Source: an uncultured Selenomonadaceae bacterium
Lineage (GTDB): Bacteria; Bacillota; Negativicutes; Selenomonadales; Selenomonadaceae
Assembly: GCA_905234175.1 (NCBI GenBank)
Contig: CAJOGX010000001.1
Coordinates: 62,001-126,000, forward strand
Direction of reading: 5' to 3'
DNA length: 64,000 bases
The stretch's first letter is position 1, and every line of letters begins with the position of its first letter. Positions 19,740 to 27,072 of this stretch are shown in pieces. Made by a program: the position numbers and the translations under genes. Under the pieces are notes generated by a model. It was not told the origin of the DNA. It did not search any database and saw only the letters and a program-made list of their open reading frames with translations.

Positions 19740-21554
19740 CTACCACTCCAGTTTACAGCGCGGGAAAATTCCGTCGCCCGCCTTTTCCCAAAGCCCCGTC
19801 CGCAAATTTTTTCTGACAAGCGGACGAATTGTGTTGCGCTCCGGCAGGTGCTCCAGCATGTACGAAATTACCGCGTCGAACAGTTTCGCGAAGTTGCCCG
19901 CCGCGTCAATTTCCATCAGCCTGACGATAAATTTTTTGAGCCGCCGGATTGGTTGCGAATCGTCGTCGCTTTCCGGCTTGACCCACATTTCCGCCATAAT
20001 CAGCCACTTGTCAAGGCAATAGTTGTACTCGGCCACGTCGCGCAGGAAAAGATTGTTCAGCCAGGCAATCGTCGTGAACGTCAGCATATCAAGCGGCAGT
20101 TTAGTTCGGACGTACGGGTCGTAAGTATTCTGCTCGCCGTGTAGCCGGAACGCGCTCAGACATTCCGCGATAAAAACGCACTTGCCGCCCTTGCTGAGAA
20201 TCTGGAGCCACGCGTCCAAATCGCCGTAGACCGAGCCCGCCACGCCGCAGAAACAGCCCGTCGAAAAAATTTTCCCGCCGGTATCGAAGTCCCTGAACTC
20301 AAGCGCTCGTTTACGAAACAGAACCGTGCTAAGCTCGCCCAGAAAATTCGACAGCGTAAAAAAAATCTGCCGCCCGACTTCCTCGCTACTCAAAATCGCG
20401 TCACGGTGCGGCTGCCAGGGATTTTTCCGCTTAACCACGCTGGAATTTTCGTCAATCAAATCCCGCGCCGACGTTACTAAATTTATCTCGCCATTCAAAT
20501 CCCGCGCGAAATACTCCATCATTCGCGAAATTTTTTTCGGATAAAATAAATCGTCGTGCAGCAGAAAGTTCACGAACTCACCGTGGCAGTGATTCAGCAG
20601 AAAAAAAATATTCTCCCGCCCGCGATTTCCCAGCGGCCTGCCGTGATAAAAATACTGAATCTGTGGGTATTTTTCAAGGTACGGCTTAATCATATTTTTC
20701 ACGTCTTCGTTGGTCGAGTCGTCGCCAATCAGAATTTCAACATTCGCGTAAGTTTGCGCCAGCGCGCTGTCCAGAGCTTCGCGCAGAAAGTCCGGCTTAT
20801 TGTAAGCGGGAATCAGCACGCTAACCAGCGGCGCGAAAAATTTCCCGTAACTTTTTTTAAACTGCTCAAGCTGTGCGTGATAATTTTCGTACGGCTTCCT
20901 GACGTAATCGCAGAAATCCCGCGCGAAAGTCAGCCAGGAATTTTCCTGATACGCCACGCCGACTTCGTAGCCGTTTTCGCGGAACTTACAGCACTGCGCC
21001 GCAACTAAAAAATCTGCGCCGATATTTTCATCCCACGGCAAATCCTGCGACGTAGCGAAGAAGCAGCTGTCGAGCGCCTGAGTCGGCTGAAAAAAAAGCG
21101 CGTCCCTGCCGTGGCGTTCCTTAACTTCGCCGTTTTCGTCAACGAAGCTGTAAAGACCGTAGACATTTTTCGCGCGCCGGAAATCGCCGTCGACAGGAAT
21201 TTCCGAGCCGACGAGCCCCAGCATACCAATATTTTTCGCGGTGAAAAGAGCGTAAACCGTATTCCTGAGAATTTTTTTATCCACGCGAACAGGTGGCGCA
21301 TTCAGATAAATTTTGAACCTGGCGTCGCTGACGGTTTGCAGTTTGTTGAGCGAAACCGCGAGATTTTCACTGCGGACTAAGGCGACAATTTCAAATTTCC
21401 AGTTTTCGTCTTCGGGAACGAGCAGTCGATTTTCGCGCAGGAGTTGCAATTCGCGCTGAATTTCGTCTTTGTTCTCGCAAATTAGTACCAGCAGGATTTT
21501 CGTTTCGCCTTCGAGTGGAAAATTTTTCTCAGTCGAGGAGAGATTTTTTTTCAT
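19740..21554 (-). CDS. Two-domain glycosyltransferase (StrF-like plus GT2)
   Basis: A 604-residue cytoplasmic glycosyltransferase. The N-terminal part (about 15-225) resembles the StrF-type GT2 variant, with ALDSCFFATSQDLPWDENIG near 160. The second domain (about 243-480) is a classic GT-A family 2 enzyme: VSVLIPAYNKPDFLREALDS near 244, DDSTNED near 280, and a metal-binding HDD (NFLLHDDLFYP) near 330. The acceptor is unknown. The start overlaps sepF by 26 nt with no clear Shine-Dalgarno of its own, so it may be translated by coupling. It is placed with amino-sugar genes within the ylm cluster, where ylmG would be expected. Confidence 0.82.
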   Translation of the reverse strand: MKKNLSSTEKNFPLEGETKILLVLICENKDEIQRELQLLRENRLLVPEDENWKFEIVALVRSENLAVSLNKLQTVSDARFKIYLNAPPVRVDKKILRNTVYALFTAKNIGMLGLVGSEIPVDGDFRRAKNVYGLYSFVDENGEVKERHGRDALFFQPTQALDSCFFATSQDLPWDENIGADFLVAAQCCKFRENGYEVGVAYQENSWLTFARDFCDYVRKPYENYHAQLEQFKKSYGKFFAPLVSVLIPAYNKPDFLREALDSALAQTYANVEILIGDDSTNEDVKNMIKPYLEKYPQIQYFYHGRPLGNRGRENIFFLLNHCHGEFVNFLLHDDLFYPKKISRMMEYFARDLNGEINLVTSARDLIDENSSVVKRKNPWQPHRDAILSSEEVGRQIFFTLSNFLGELSTVLFRKRALEFRDFDTGGKIFSTGCFCGVAGSVYGDLDAWLQILSKGGKCVFIAECLSAFRLHGEQNTYDPYVRTKLPLDMLTFTTIAWLNNLFLRDVAEYNYCLDKWLIMAEMWVKPESDDDSQPIRRLKKFIVRLMEIDAAGNFAKLFDAVISYMLEHLPERNTIRPLVRKNLRTGLWEKAGDGIFPRCKLEW

Positions 21555-21993
21555 CGTCGGTATAAGTCACGGTGACGTTGTTGGGCGCGCAGATAAAAAC
21601 GTTCTGGCTGACTTTTTTTATTGCGCCGTTGACCGCGTAAATCGTGCCGCTGATAAAATCAATAATGCGCTTGGCCTCGCCGGTATCGGTTTCCTCGAAG
21701 TTGATGACGACGGGAATTTTATCGCGCAGGCAGTTGGCGACCGTTTGGGCGTCTTCAAAGTTTTTAGGCTTAATCGTTGTAATTTGTGACTTAGTGAACG
21801 TGGTCTGCGAATTTTCTCTGCCGGAAACCACGGAATTAAAATCCACGACGTTGCGCCCAACGTAGCCAGTAACGGCTTGCGGTTCCGACGGCGGCTCAAT
21901 ATTCGGCGCCTGCAATTCCTCTTTTTCCAAGGCTTCGAGTTCCTTTTCCTCGTCCTTATCGGGAATCCCAAAAATTCTGTTCATGATACCCAT
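21529..21993 (-). CDS. sepF: Cell-division protein SepF
   Basis: An FtsZ-binding membrane anchor of the divisome, 154 residues. It has a short N-terminal amphipathic segment (MGIMNRIFGI), an acidic linker (about 11-60), and the SepF core with ITTIKPKNFEDAQTVANCL near 71, VVINFEE near 94 and RIIDFISGTIYAVNGAI near 108. It is preceded by yggS (18-nt gap), as in B. subtilis ylmE-sepF. Confidence 0.95.
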   Translation of the reverse strand: MGIMNRIFGIPDKDEEKELEALEKEELQAPNIEPPSEPQAVTGYVGRNVVDFNSVVSGRENSQTTFTKSQITTIKPKNFEDAQTVANCLRDKIPVVINFEETDTGEAKRIIDFISGTIYAVNGAIKKVSQNVFICAPNNVTVTYTDDEKKSLLD

Positions 21994-22011
21994 CGTTTCA
22001 AAACCCCTTCG

Positions 22012-22692
22012 CTAATAAATTCGTTCGCCAAAAATCGCCGTGCCCACGCGCACGACATTCGCTCCCTCCTCGACTGCGATTTTATAATCATGTGTCATGC
22101 CCATCGACAGAAAATCGAAATTCTCGCGCCGACTTTGAATCGCGCGGAAAATTTCATTCATGCGGCGAAAGAGCGGACGGCAATTCTCAACGTCAGAGTA
22201 ATTCGGAGCGATAAGCATCAGCCCGCGGAGGCGGAGATTTTGCAGAGCGTCAACAAATTCGATAAGCGCTGGCAGATTTTCTTCGTACACGCCGGACTTG
22301 GAGTCTTCCTTCGCCAGGTTCACCTGTATCAGCACGTCCTGAACTTTCCCGACCGAAAGCGCTGCCTTGTCAAGCGCCGCCGCAACGTGTCCGCCGTCCA
22401 CCGAGTGAATCAAATCGAAAAGCCGCACTGCCTGCTTCGCCTTGTTTGTTTGTAAGTGCCCGATTAAATGTTTCGTCACCGTTCGTTCAAGCTCCGCAAA
22501 TTTTTCCGCCGCTTCCTGCACCCGATTCTCCCCGACCTGCTTAACTCCCGCGTCAATCGCCTGCCGCATCAGCTCTACGCCGTGATTTTTCGTGACCGCC
22601 ACCAAAGTTACCGGCTCGCCAGTTCCCCGCTGCCTTTGTGCTTTTTCAATTTCGCCGAGCACCACGCGTAAATTTCCGACCACGTCTGCCAA
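22012..22692 (-). CDS. yggS: YggS/PLPBP pyridoxal-phosphate homeostasis protein
   Basis: A 226-residue PLP-binding protein of the YggS/YlmE family, with an alanine-racemase-like barrel but no known catalytic turnover. The PLP lysine is in LVAVTKNHG near residue 30. VGENRVQEA, HLIGHLQTNK and SMGMTHDYKIAVEEG are family motifs. TTG 22692 is preferred since GGAGG lies 8 nt upstream; in-frame GTG codons at 22710 and 22701 flank or overlap that site. It starts the division cluster and has its own promoter. Confidence 0.93.
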   Translation of the reverse strand: MADVVGNLRVVLGEIEKAQRQRGTGEPVTLVAVTKNHGVELMRQAIDAGVKQVGENRVQEAAEKFAELERTVTKHLIGHLQTNKAKQAVRLFDLIHSVDGGHVAAALDKAALSVGKVQDVLIQVNLAKEDSKSGVYEENLPALIEFVDALQNLRLRGLMLIAPNYSDVENCRPLFRRMNEIFRAIQSRRENFDFLSMGMTHDYKIAVEEGANVVRVGTAIFGERIY

Positions 22693-22712
22693 AACTCTCA
22701 CCTCCGCCACTA

Positions 22713-22741
22713 ATATTAAAATATTTATCCGTGTTAGTCAA
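22713..22741 (-). promoter_or_regulatory. Promoter of the yggS-sepF division cluster
   Basis: Minus strand TTGACT (22736-22741), 17-bp spacer, TAATAT (22713-22718). The only gap longer than 20 bp between hisH and hemB is here, so this promoter probably divides the long gene block into two transcripts. Confidence 0.7.
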
Positions 22742-22760
22742 ACAGAAATTTTTCACGCGC

Positions 22761-23543
22761 TCAGCGCTTGACCCAGCCAAATTCCTCAAAGCTCTGCCGG
22801 TACTCAATCCGTTCGTAAAAATCCTTCATCGTCGAGCCCGTCTGAAAAATCGGCACGCGTTCCAGCGCGAATAAATTGCTCCCAAGGTCGACATTGCCAT
22901 ATTTAATCGTGAAGGCGCCCTTGTAGCCGCAGTCCTTCGCAATTCCGGCTATGTGCAGATTATAAGTGCCGGTCGGGTACGCCAGAAATTCCACGGCGTG
23001 TCCAAGTTTTTCCTCCAAAATCAGCTTTGAGTTCAGCAGTTCCGCGCGAATTTCGTCGTCCGGCAACTCCTCCAGCTTGCGGTGATTCAGCGTATGCGAC
23101 TCCACCGTTACGCCGGCTTGTTCCATTTCCTGCAGCTGTTCCCACGTCAGATACCGCGCGTCTTTGCTAATCAGCGCCGGTATGACAAAAATCGTCGCCT
23201 TGAGCCCGTAATATTTCAAAATTGGAAAGGCGTTCGTGTAGTTGTCCGCGTAGCCGTCGTCGAAAGTTATCAGCACAGATTTTTCCGGCAGCGAAATTTC
23301 TCCGTTCAGCCCTTTGTAGAGTTCCTCCGGCGAAATCGACGTGTACCCGCTTTCCACGAGATAATCCATTTGCGCGTCGAACTGGTTGACCGGAATTGAC
23401 AGCGACGCGAAACTATTTTGAATCTGGTGATAGTTCAGCACCAAAATTTTCGGTCCCGCAACAATTTCGTCAATCTTCTGCGCCTTAACTACCGCCGACG
23501 CCAGCAAAAAAATCAGCGCGACCGCCAGAAATTTTCTAGTCAT
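22761..23543 (-). CDS. Secreted polysaccharide deacetylase (NodB domain)
   Basis: A 260-residue protein with a signal peptide ([21 protein letters not shown], cleavage near residue 21) and no lipobox. The NodB homology domain shows the metal-binding [10 protein letters not shown] (about 93-102) and the second motif SHTLNH (about 149), and LAYPTG matches motif 3. Family members remove N-acetyl groups from peptidoglycan or surface glycans; the substrate here is unknown. The ATG overlaps the hisIE stop by 8 nt, so it is co-transcribed with the his genes, an odd pairing. Confidence 0.88.
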   Translation of the reverse strand: MTRKFLAVALIFLLASAVVKAQKIDEIVAGPKILVLNYHQIQNSFASLSIPVNQFDAQMDYLVESGYTSISPEELYKGLNGEISLPEKSVLITFDDGYADNYTNAFPILKYYGLKATIFVIPALISKDARYLTWEQLQEMEQAGVTVESHTLNHRKLEELPDDEIRAELLNSKLILEEKLGHAVEFLAYPTGTYNLHIAGIAKDCGYKGAFTIKYGNVDLGSNLFALERVPIFQTGSTMKDFYERIEYRQSFEEFGWVKR

Positions 23544-24240
23544 TTGGGCGATTGCCGGTCTTGCCGGTGAACTTGTGATAATTTCCGCCCTTGCGCCGGT
23601 TCATCAGCTCCGCGAACAAATCTTCCGGCTTAATCCCGTGATACGCCAGCAAAACCAGGCAATGATACCACAAATCGCCCATTTCGTAGAGAATATCCGC
23701 GTTTTCGCCGTTTTTCGACGCAATGATAGTTTCCACGGCCTCTTCGCCGACTTTCTTCAAAATTTTATCCTGCCCCGCGCCGAAAAGATAATTCGTGTAC
23801 GAGCCTTCGACGGGATTGCGCTGCCTATCCTTGATAACCGCGTAAAGTTCGTACAAAACCAGCGCGAGATTTTCCTCCTCAGGCTGCTCGACGACCGCCG
23901 GAAGCTGCTGCGCGTTATCGTCCAACCGCCGCCCGCTGAAACAGGAATAAGTTCCCGTGTGACACGCAACGCCCGTCTGATGAACTTTGACCAAAAGCGC
24001 GTCGCCGTCGCAGTCGTAGTCAATTTCCTTGACGCGCTGAACGTTGCCGCTCGTTTCGCCCTTCTTCCAGAGCGTCTGCCGACTGCGGCTGTAAAAATGC
24101 GTATAGCCAGTCTCAGCCGTTTTCTGGAGCGATTCCGCGTTCATGTACGCCAGCATCAAAACCTGCCCGCTTTCCTCCTGCACTATCGCCGGTATCAGCC
24201 CGTTTGCGTCAAATTTTATTTTACTTATGTCAATTTTCAT
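23536..24240 (-). CDS. hisI: Bifunctional phosphoribosyl-AMP cyclohydrolase/phosphoribosyl-ATP pyrophosphatase
   Basis: Histidine biosynthesis steps 2 and 3, 234 residues. The cyclohydrolase domain (1-115) has [27 protein letters not shown] and the zinc cysteines in [10 protein letters not shown]. The pyrophosphatase domain (about 130-234) has [20 protein letters not shown] and [14 protein letters not shown]. The ATG overlaps the stop of the Doc-like toxin gene by 11 nt, and its GGAGG lies within that gene. Confidence 0.96.
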   Translation of the reverse strand: MKIDISKIKFDANGLIPAIVQEESGQVLMLAYMNAESLQKTAETGYTHFYSRSRQTLWKKGETSGNVQRVKEIDYDCDGDALLVKVHQTGVACHTGTYSCFSGRRLDDNAQQLPAVVEQPEEENLALVLYELYAVIKDRQRNPVEGSYTNYLFGAGQDKILKKVGEEAVETIIASKNGENADILYEMGDLWYHCLVLLAYHGIKPEDLFAELMNRRKGGNYHKFTGKTGNRPND

Positions 24241-24616
24241 TTTGAATGTGAGCCTCCAACCAATTCAAAAAATTTTCATACGCCACGGAATTTTCCGCCA
24301 CGCCAAAAATTTCGCTAATCAATTCGTCGTTACTGCATGTCAAATTTATTCCGTTAGCTTTAAGAAAAACAATCATTGCGTGAGCGCCAATTCTTTTATT
24401 TCCGTCAATGAATGGGTGATTCTTAACGAGACTGTAGCAAAACCGCGCCGCCTTTTCTGTCAGCGTCGGATATAAGTCATGACCGCCGAAAGTTTGAAAC
24501 GGCGTCGAAACAGCCGAGTCAAAAAGTTTTTCATCACGAACGCCGTCAATCCCGCCGAATTTTTCAATCAGATTTTTATGCAAGCGCAAAATTTGAGTTT
24601 GGGAAATACGAATCAT
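24230..24616 (-). CDS. Doc-like toxin (Fic/Doc family)
   Basis: A 128-residue protein of the death-on-curing family. The Fic-fold active-site motif reads [11 protein letters not shown] (about residues 66-76), with the Doc-type Asn-Lys-Arg in place of the Gly of AMPylating Fic enzymes. Doc toxins phosphorylate EF-Tu and block translation. The start overlaps the antitoxin stop (ATGA) and the end overlaps hisIE, so toxin, antitoxin and his genes are one transcript. Toxicity is inferred from the family. Confidence 0.85.
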   Translation of the reverse strand: MIRISQTQILRLHKNLIEKFGGIDGVRDEKLFDSAVSTPFQTFGGHDLYPTLTEKAARFCYSLVKNHPFIDGNKRIGAHAMIVFLKANGINLTCSNDELISEIFGVAENSVAYENFLNWLEAHIQNEN

Positions 24617-24819
24617 TTTGCCAGCGCCTCGTAAACTTCCGCGCGCTCAGTCATAATTTCATTTGAAATGCGCATTAAATCTTCGTCGCTGATTGTTTCG
24701 TTTTTGATTTTTTCGCGCAGGGAGTTTAAAAAAATTTCCGCGACGCTAAGATTCAAAGACGCCGCGTATTCGCTGACAGTTTTGTATTCGTCGTCGCTCA
24801 GCGTAATTTCAACAGTCAT
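24613..24819 (-). CDS. Antitoxin partner of Doc, ribbon-helix-helix type
   Basis: A 68-residue protein starting MTVEITLSDDEYKTV and continuing SLNLSVAEIFLNSLREKI: a short beta strand followed by two helices, as in CopG/RelB-like ribbon-helix-helix proteins. The C-terminal tail (about 45-68) would wrap the toxin. This is not the usual Phd fold that accompanies Doc. ATG 24819 starts one base after the hisF stop, with GAGGTG 10 nt upstream inside hisF; the longer open frame is only antisense-like read-through of hisF sequence. Confidence 0.72.
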   Translation of the reverse strand: MTVEITLSDDEYKTVSEYAASLNLSVAEIFLNSLREKIKNETISDEDLMRISNEIMTERAEVYEALAK

Positions 24820-24820
24820 T

Positions 24821-25579
24821 TCAAAATCGCACCTCGACTCCGTGCCGCTTGAGATATTCCTTGACCTGGCGAATCGTGTACTTGCCGTAGTGGAAGACCG
24901 ACGCTGCCAAAACCGCGTCCGCCCTGCCGTCAACCAAAACTTTTAGAAAATGTTCCAGCTCGCCCGCGCCGCCGGAAGCGATAACCGGCACGTTCACCGC
25001 CTCAGAAACCGCGCGAGTCAACTCAATATCGTAGCCGTCCTTCGTGCCGTCGGCGTCCATACTCGTCAGCAAAATTTCTCCCGCGCCGAGCGCCACGCCT
25101 TTTTTTACCCATTCCAGACAGTCAAGCCCCGTCGGAGTGCGCCCGCCGTTCACGTAAATTTCCCAGCTGCCCGCGCCGTTCCTTTTAGCGTCAACCGCCA
25201 GAACTATGCACTGGCTGCCGAATTTTTTCGCGCCGTCAGAAATCAGCGCAGGATTTTTCACCGCCGCGCTGTTGACGGAAATTTTATCCGCGCCCGCCGC
25301 CAGCATAACGCGCATATCGTCAACCGTGCGAATGCCACCGCCGACCGTGAAGGGAATGAAAACCTGCGCCGCGCAACTTCTCGCAACCTCAACCATCGTG
25401 CCGCGCTTTTCGTGAGACGCCGTAATATCCAGAAAAACCAGCTCGTCAGCGCGCTCGCCGTCGTAGCGCTTCGCAAGTTCAACGGGGTCTCCGGCGTCGC
25501 GCAGTCCAACGAAATTCGTGCCCTTGACCACGCGCCCAGCTTTCACGTCCAGGCACGGGATTATTCTTTTCGTCAGCAT
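24821..25579 (-). CDS. hisF: Imidazole glycerol phosphate synthase, cyclase subunit
   Basis: A 252-residue TIM barrel that with HisH makes imidazole glycerol phosphate and AICAR. The first strand [20 protein letters not shown] carries the catalytic Asp (about D11), and the second catalytic Asp is in [15 protein letters not shown] (about D130). The phosphate sites VGGGIRT and ASGGAG are intact. ATG 25579 gives the standard HisF length; the longer frame is not supported. Confidence 0.97.
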   Translation of the reverse strand: MLTKRIIPCLDVKAGRVVKGTNFVGLRDAGDPVELAKRYDGERADELVFLDITASHEKRGTMVEVARSCAAQVFIPFTVGGGIRTVDDMRVMLAAGADKISVNSAAVKNPALISDGAKKFGSQCIVLAVDAKRNGAGSWEIYVNGGRTPTGLDCLEWVKKGVALGAGEILLTSMDADGTKDGYDIELTRAVSEAVNVPVIASGGAGELEHFLKVLVDGRADAVLAASVFHYGKYTIRQVKEYLKRHGVEVRF

Positions 25580-25580
25580 T

Positions 25581-26306
25581 TCAATCCTCAGCCGCCGCCA
25601 GCGCTGCTTTGAAGTCAATCACGCCTTCATAAAGCGCCTTGCCGATAATCGCGCCGACAATGCCGGTATGTTCCTGCACCCTGAGCGCGCGAATATCCTC
25701 GACCGAAGTCACTCCGCCCGACGCGATAACGTCCACGCCGGAACTTTTCGCAATTTCCGCCACGCGCTCCACGTTAATCCCGCCGAGCATTCCGTCCCGC
25801 GCGATGTCAGTATAAATAATCGTCGACACGCCGTAATCGCCAATCTGCGCCGCCAAATCTTTCGCGTGCATTTCGCCGGAATCGCACCAGCCGTGAACTG
25901 CCACAATCCCTTCGCGCGCGTCAATCCCGACGACGATGTTTTCTTCAAATTTCTCCGCCGCGTCGCGCACAAATTCGGGGTCTTCCACCGCCGCGCTGCC
26001 GAGAATCACGCGGTTCACGCCAATTTCCAGCAGATTTTCTATGTCATTCATCGTGCGAATGCCGCCGCCGACTTCAATCGGAATCGTCACGTTGTCCAGA
26101 ATCCGCTTAATCGTGAAAATGTTCGTCAAAACTCCGTCGCGCGCGCCGTCCAGGTCTACCACGTGCAGAAATTTCGCGCCGGCCTTTTCCAGCTCTATCG
26201 CCGTCTCTTCGGGGTAGTACGAATATTTCAGTTCGCGCCTGAAATCGCCCTGCGTCAGCCGCACGCACTTTCCGTCGCGAATGTCTATCGCCGGTAAAAT
26301 CAACAT
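25581..26306 (-). CDS. hisA: Phosphoribosylformimino-5-aminoimidazole carboxamide ribotide isomerase
   Basis: Fourth step of histidine synthesis, a 241-residue TIM barrel. It starts [17 protein letters not shown] with the catalytic Asp in AIDIRDG. The phosphate-binding VGGGIRT and ASGGV loops and the second Asp in IYTDIARDG are present. ATG 26306 is used because GGAG lies 8 nt upstream. One base separates it from hisF. Confidence 0.97.
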   Translation of the reverse strand: MLILPAIDIRDGKCVRLTQGDFRRELKYSYYPEETAIELEKAGAKFLHVVDLDGARDGVLTNIFTIKRILDNVTIPIEVGGGIRTMNDIENLLEIGVNRVILGSAAVEDPEFVRDAAEKFEENIVVGIDAREGIVAVHGWCDSGEMHAKDLAAQIGDYGVSTIIYTDIARDGMLGGINVERVAEIAKSSGVDVIASGGVTSVEDIRALRVQEHTGIVGAIIGKALYEGVIDFKAALAAAED

Positions 26307-26318
26307 TTCCAACACTCC

Positions 26319-26945
26319 TTAAATCTGCACAAAATTTTTCAAAACCTGTAAGCCAACGTCGCCGGATTTTTCTGGGTGAAACTGCGTCGCAAAAATATTT
26401 CCCAGCTCCACCGCCGCCGTCACGCTTTCGCCGTAGTCAGTCGTCGCCGTTACCAAATTTTCATTCGACGGCACCGCGTGATAGCTGTGCACAAAATAAA
26501 AATAATTCCCGTTGCTCAGGCCCGCCATCAGCTTCGACGCGCCAAATTTCACCAGAATATCTTTCCTGCCAATTTTTATCGAGTTCCAGCCCATGTGCGG
26601 AATTTTCAGGCCGCCCGCGCGAATTTTTTTCACTTCGCCCTTGAAGACGCCCAGCCCGCGAACTCCCGGCGATTCCTCGCTGCTCTCAAACAAAATCTGC
26701 AGACCGACGCAAATTCCCAAAAGCGGCTTATGCGCCAGAATCTGTTCAATAATCGTCGGAATTAAGCCCGTCGCTTCCAAATTTCTCATGCAGTCTCCGA
26801 ACGCGCCGACGCCAGGCAAAACCAGTTTATCCGCGCGCTTCAAATCCGCCGCGTCACTCGTCACCACGACTTCGCCGCCAACAAAGCTCAGCGCCTTTTC
26901 CACGCTGTACAAATTCCCGACGCCGTAGTCAATCAAAGCTATCAT
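26319..26945 (-). CDS. hisH: Imidazole glycerol phosphate synthase, glutaminase subunit
   Basis: A 208-residue class I glutamine amidotransferase. The nucleophile Cys is in LLGICVGLQILFE (about C80), and the His-Glu pair is in ATQFHPEKSG near residue 186. It supplies ammonia to HisF. It is the first his gene of this strand; hisG, hisD, hisC and hisB are not in the window, so the pathway is split. ATG 26945 follows GTGGGTGA. Confidence 0.96.
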   Translation of the reverse strand: MIALIDYGVGNLYSVEKALSFVGGEVVVTSDAADLKRADKLVLPGVGAFGDCMRNLEATGLIPTIIEQILAHKPLLGICVGLQILFESSEESPGVRGLGVFKGEVKKIRAGGLKIPHMGWNSIKIGRKDILVKFGASKLMAGLSNGNYFYFVHSYHAVPSNENLVTATTDYGESVTAAVELGNIFATQFHPEKSGDVGLQVLKNFVQI

Positions 26946-26983
26946 AAAATCACCCACGGTTAAATTCGCAGTTGCGCCGAATT

Positions 26984-27026
26984 ATCCTGCCTTGATTTTA
27001 TTCGCGCGGCTGGCAGGATTTTTTTT
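26984..27026 (+). terminator. Terminator-like hairpin before the manA-ROK gene
   Basis: ATCCTGCC (26984-26991) pairs with GGCAGGAT (27012-27019), with a 20-nt loop, followed by a run of T to 27026. It lies in the 127-bp divergent gap between hisH and manA and no plus-strand gene precedes it, so it may be a transcript attenuator or insulator. A similar CTGCC/GGCAG hairpin precedes the ydcF-like gene at 51182. Confidence 0.5.
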
Positions 27027-27072
27027 ATTGGGCGGGAAATTGACTGTAAAAATTTTAGCGGAGGGATTTTCA

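Noticed and set aside
26946-27072. Possible T-box or histidine attenuator before hisH
   Set aside because: The hairpin and T run face the plus strand, away from hisH, and no histidine-codon leader peptide or T-box sequence is seen on the minus strand.
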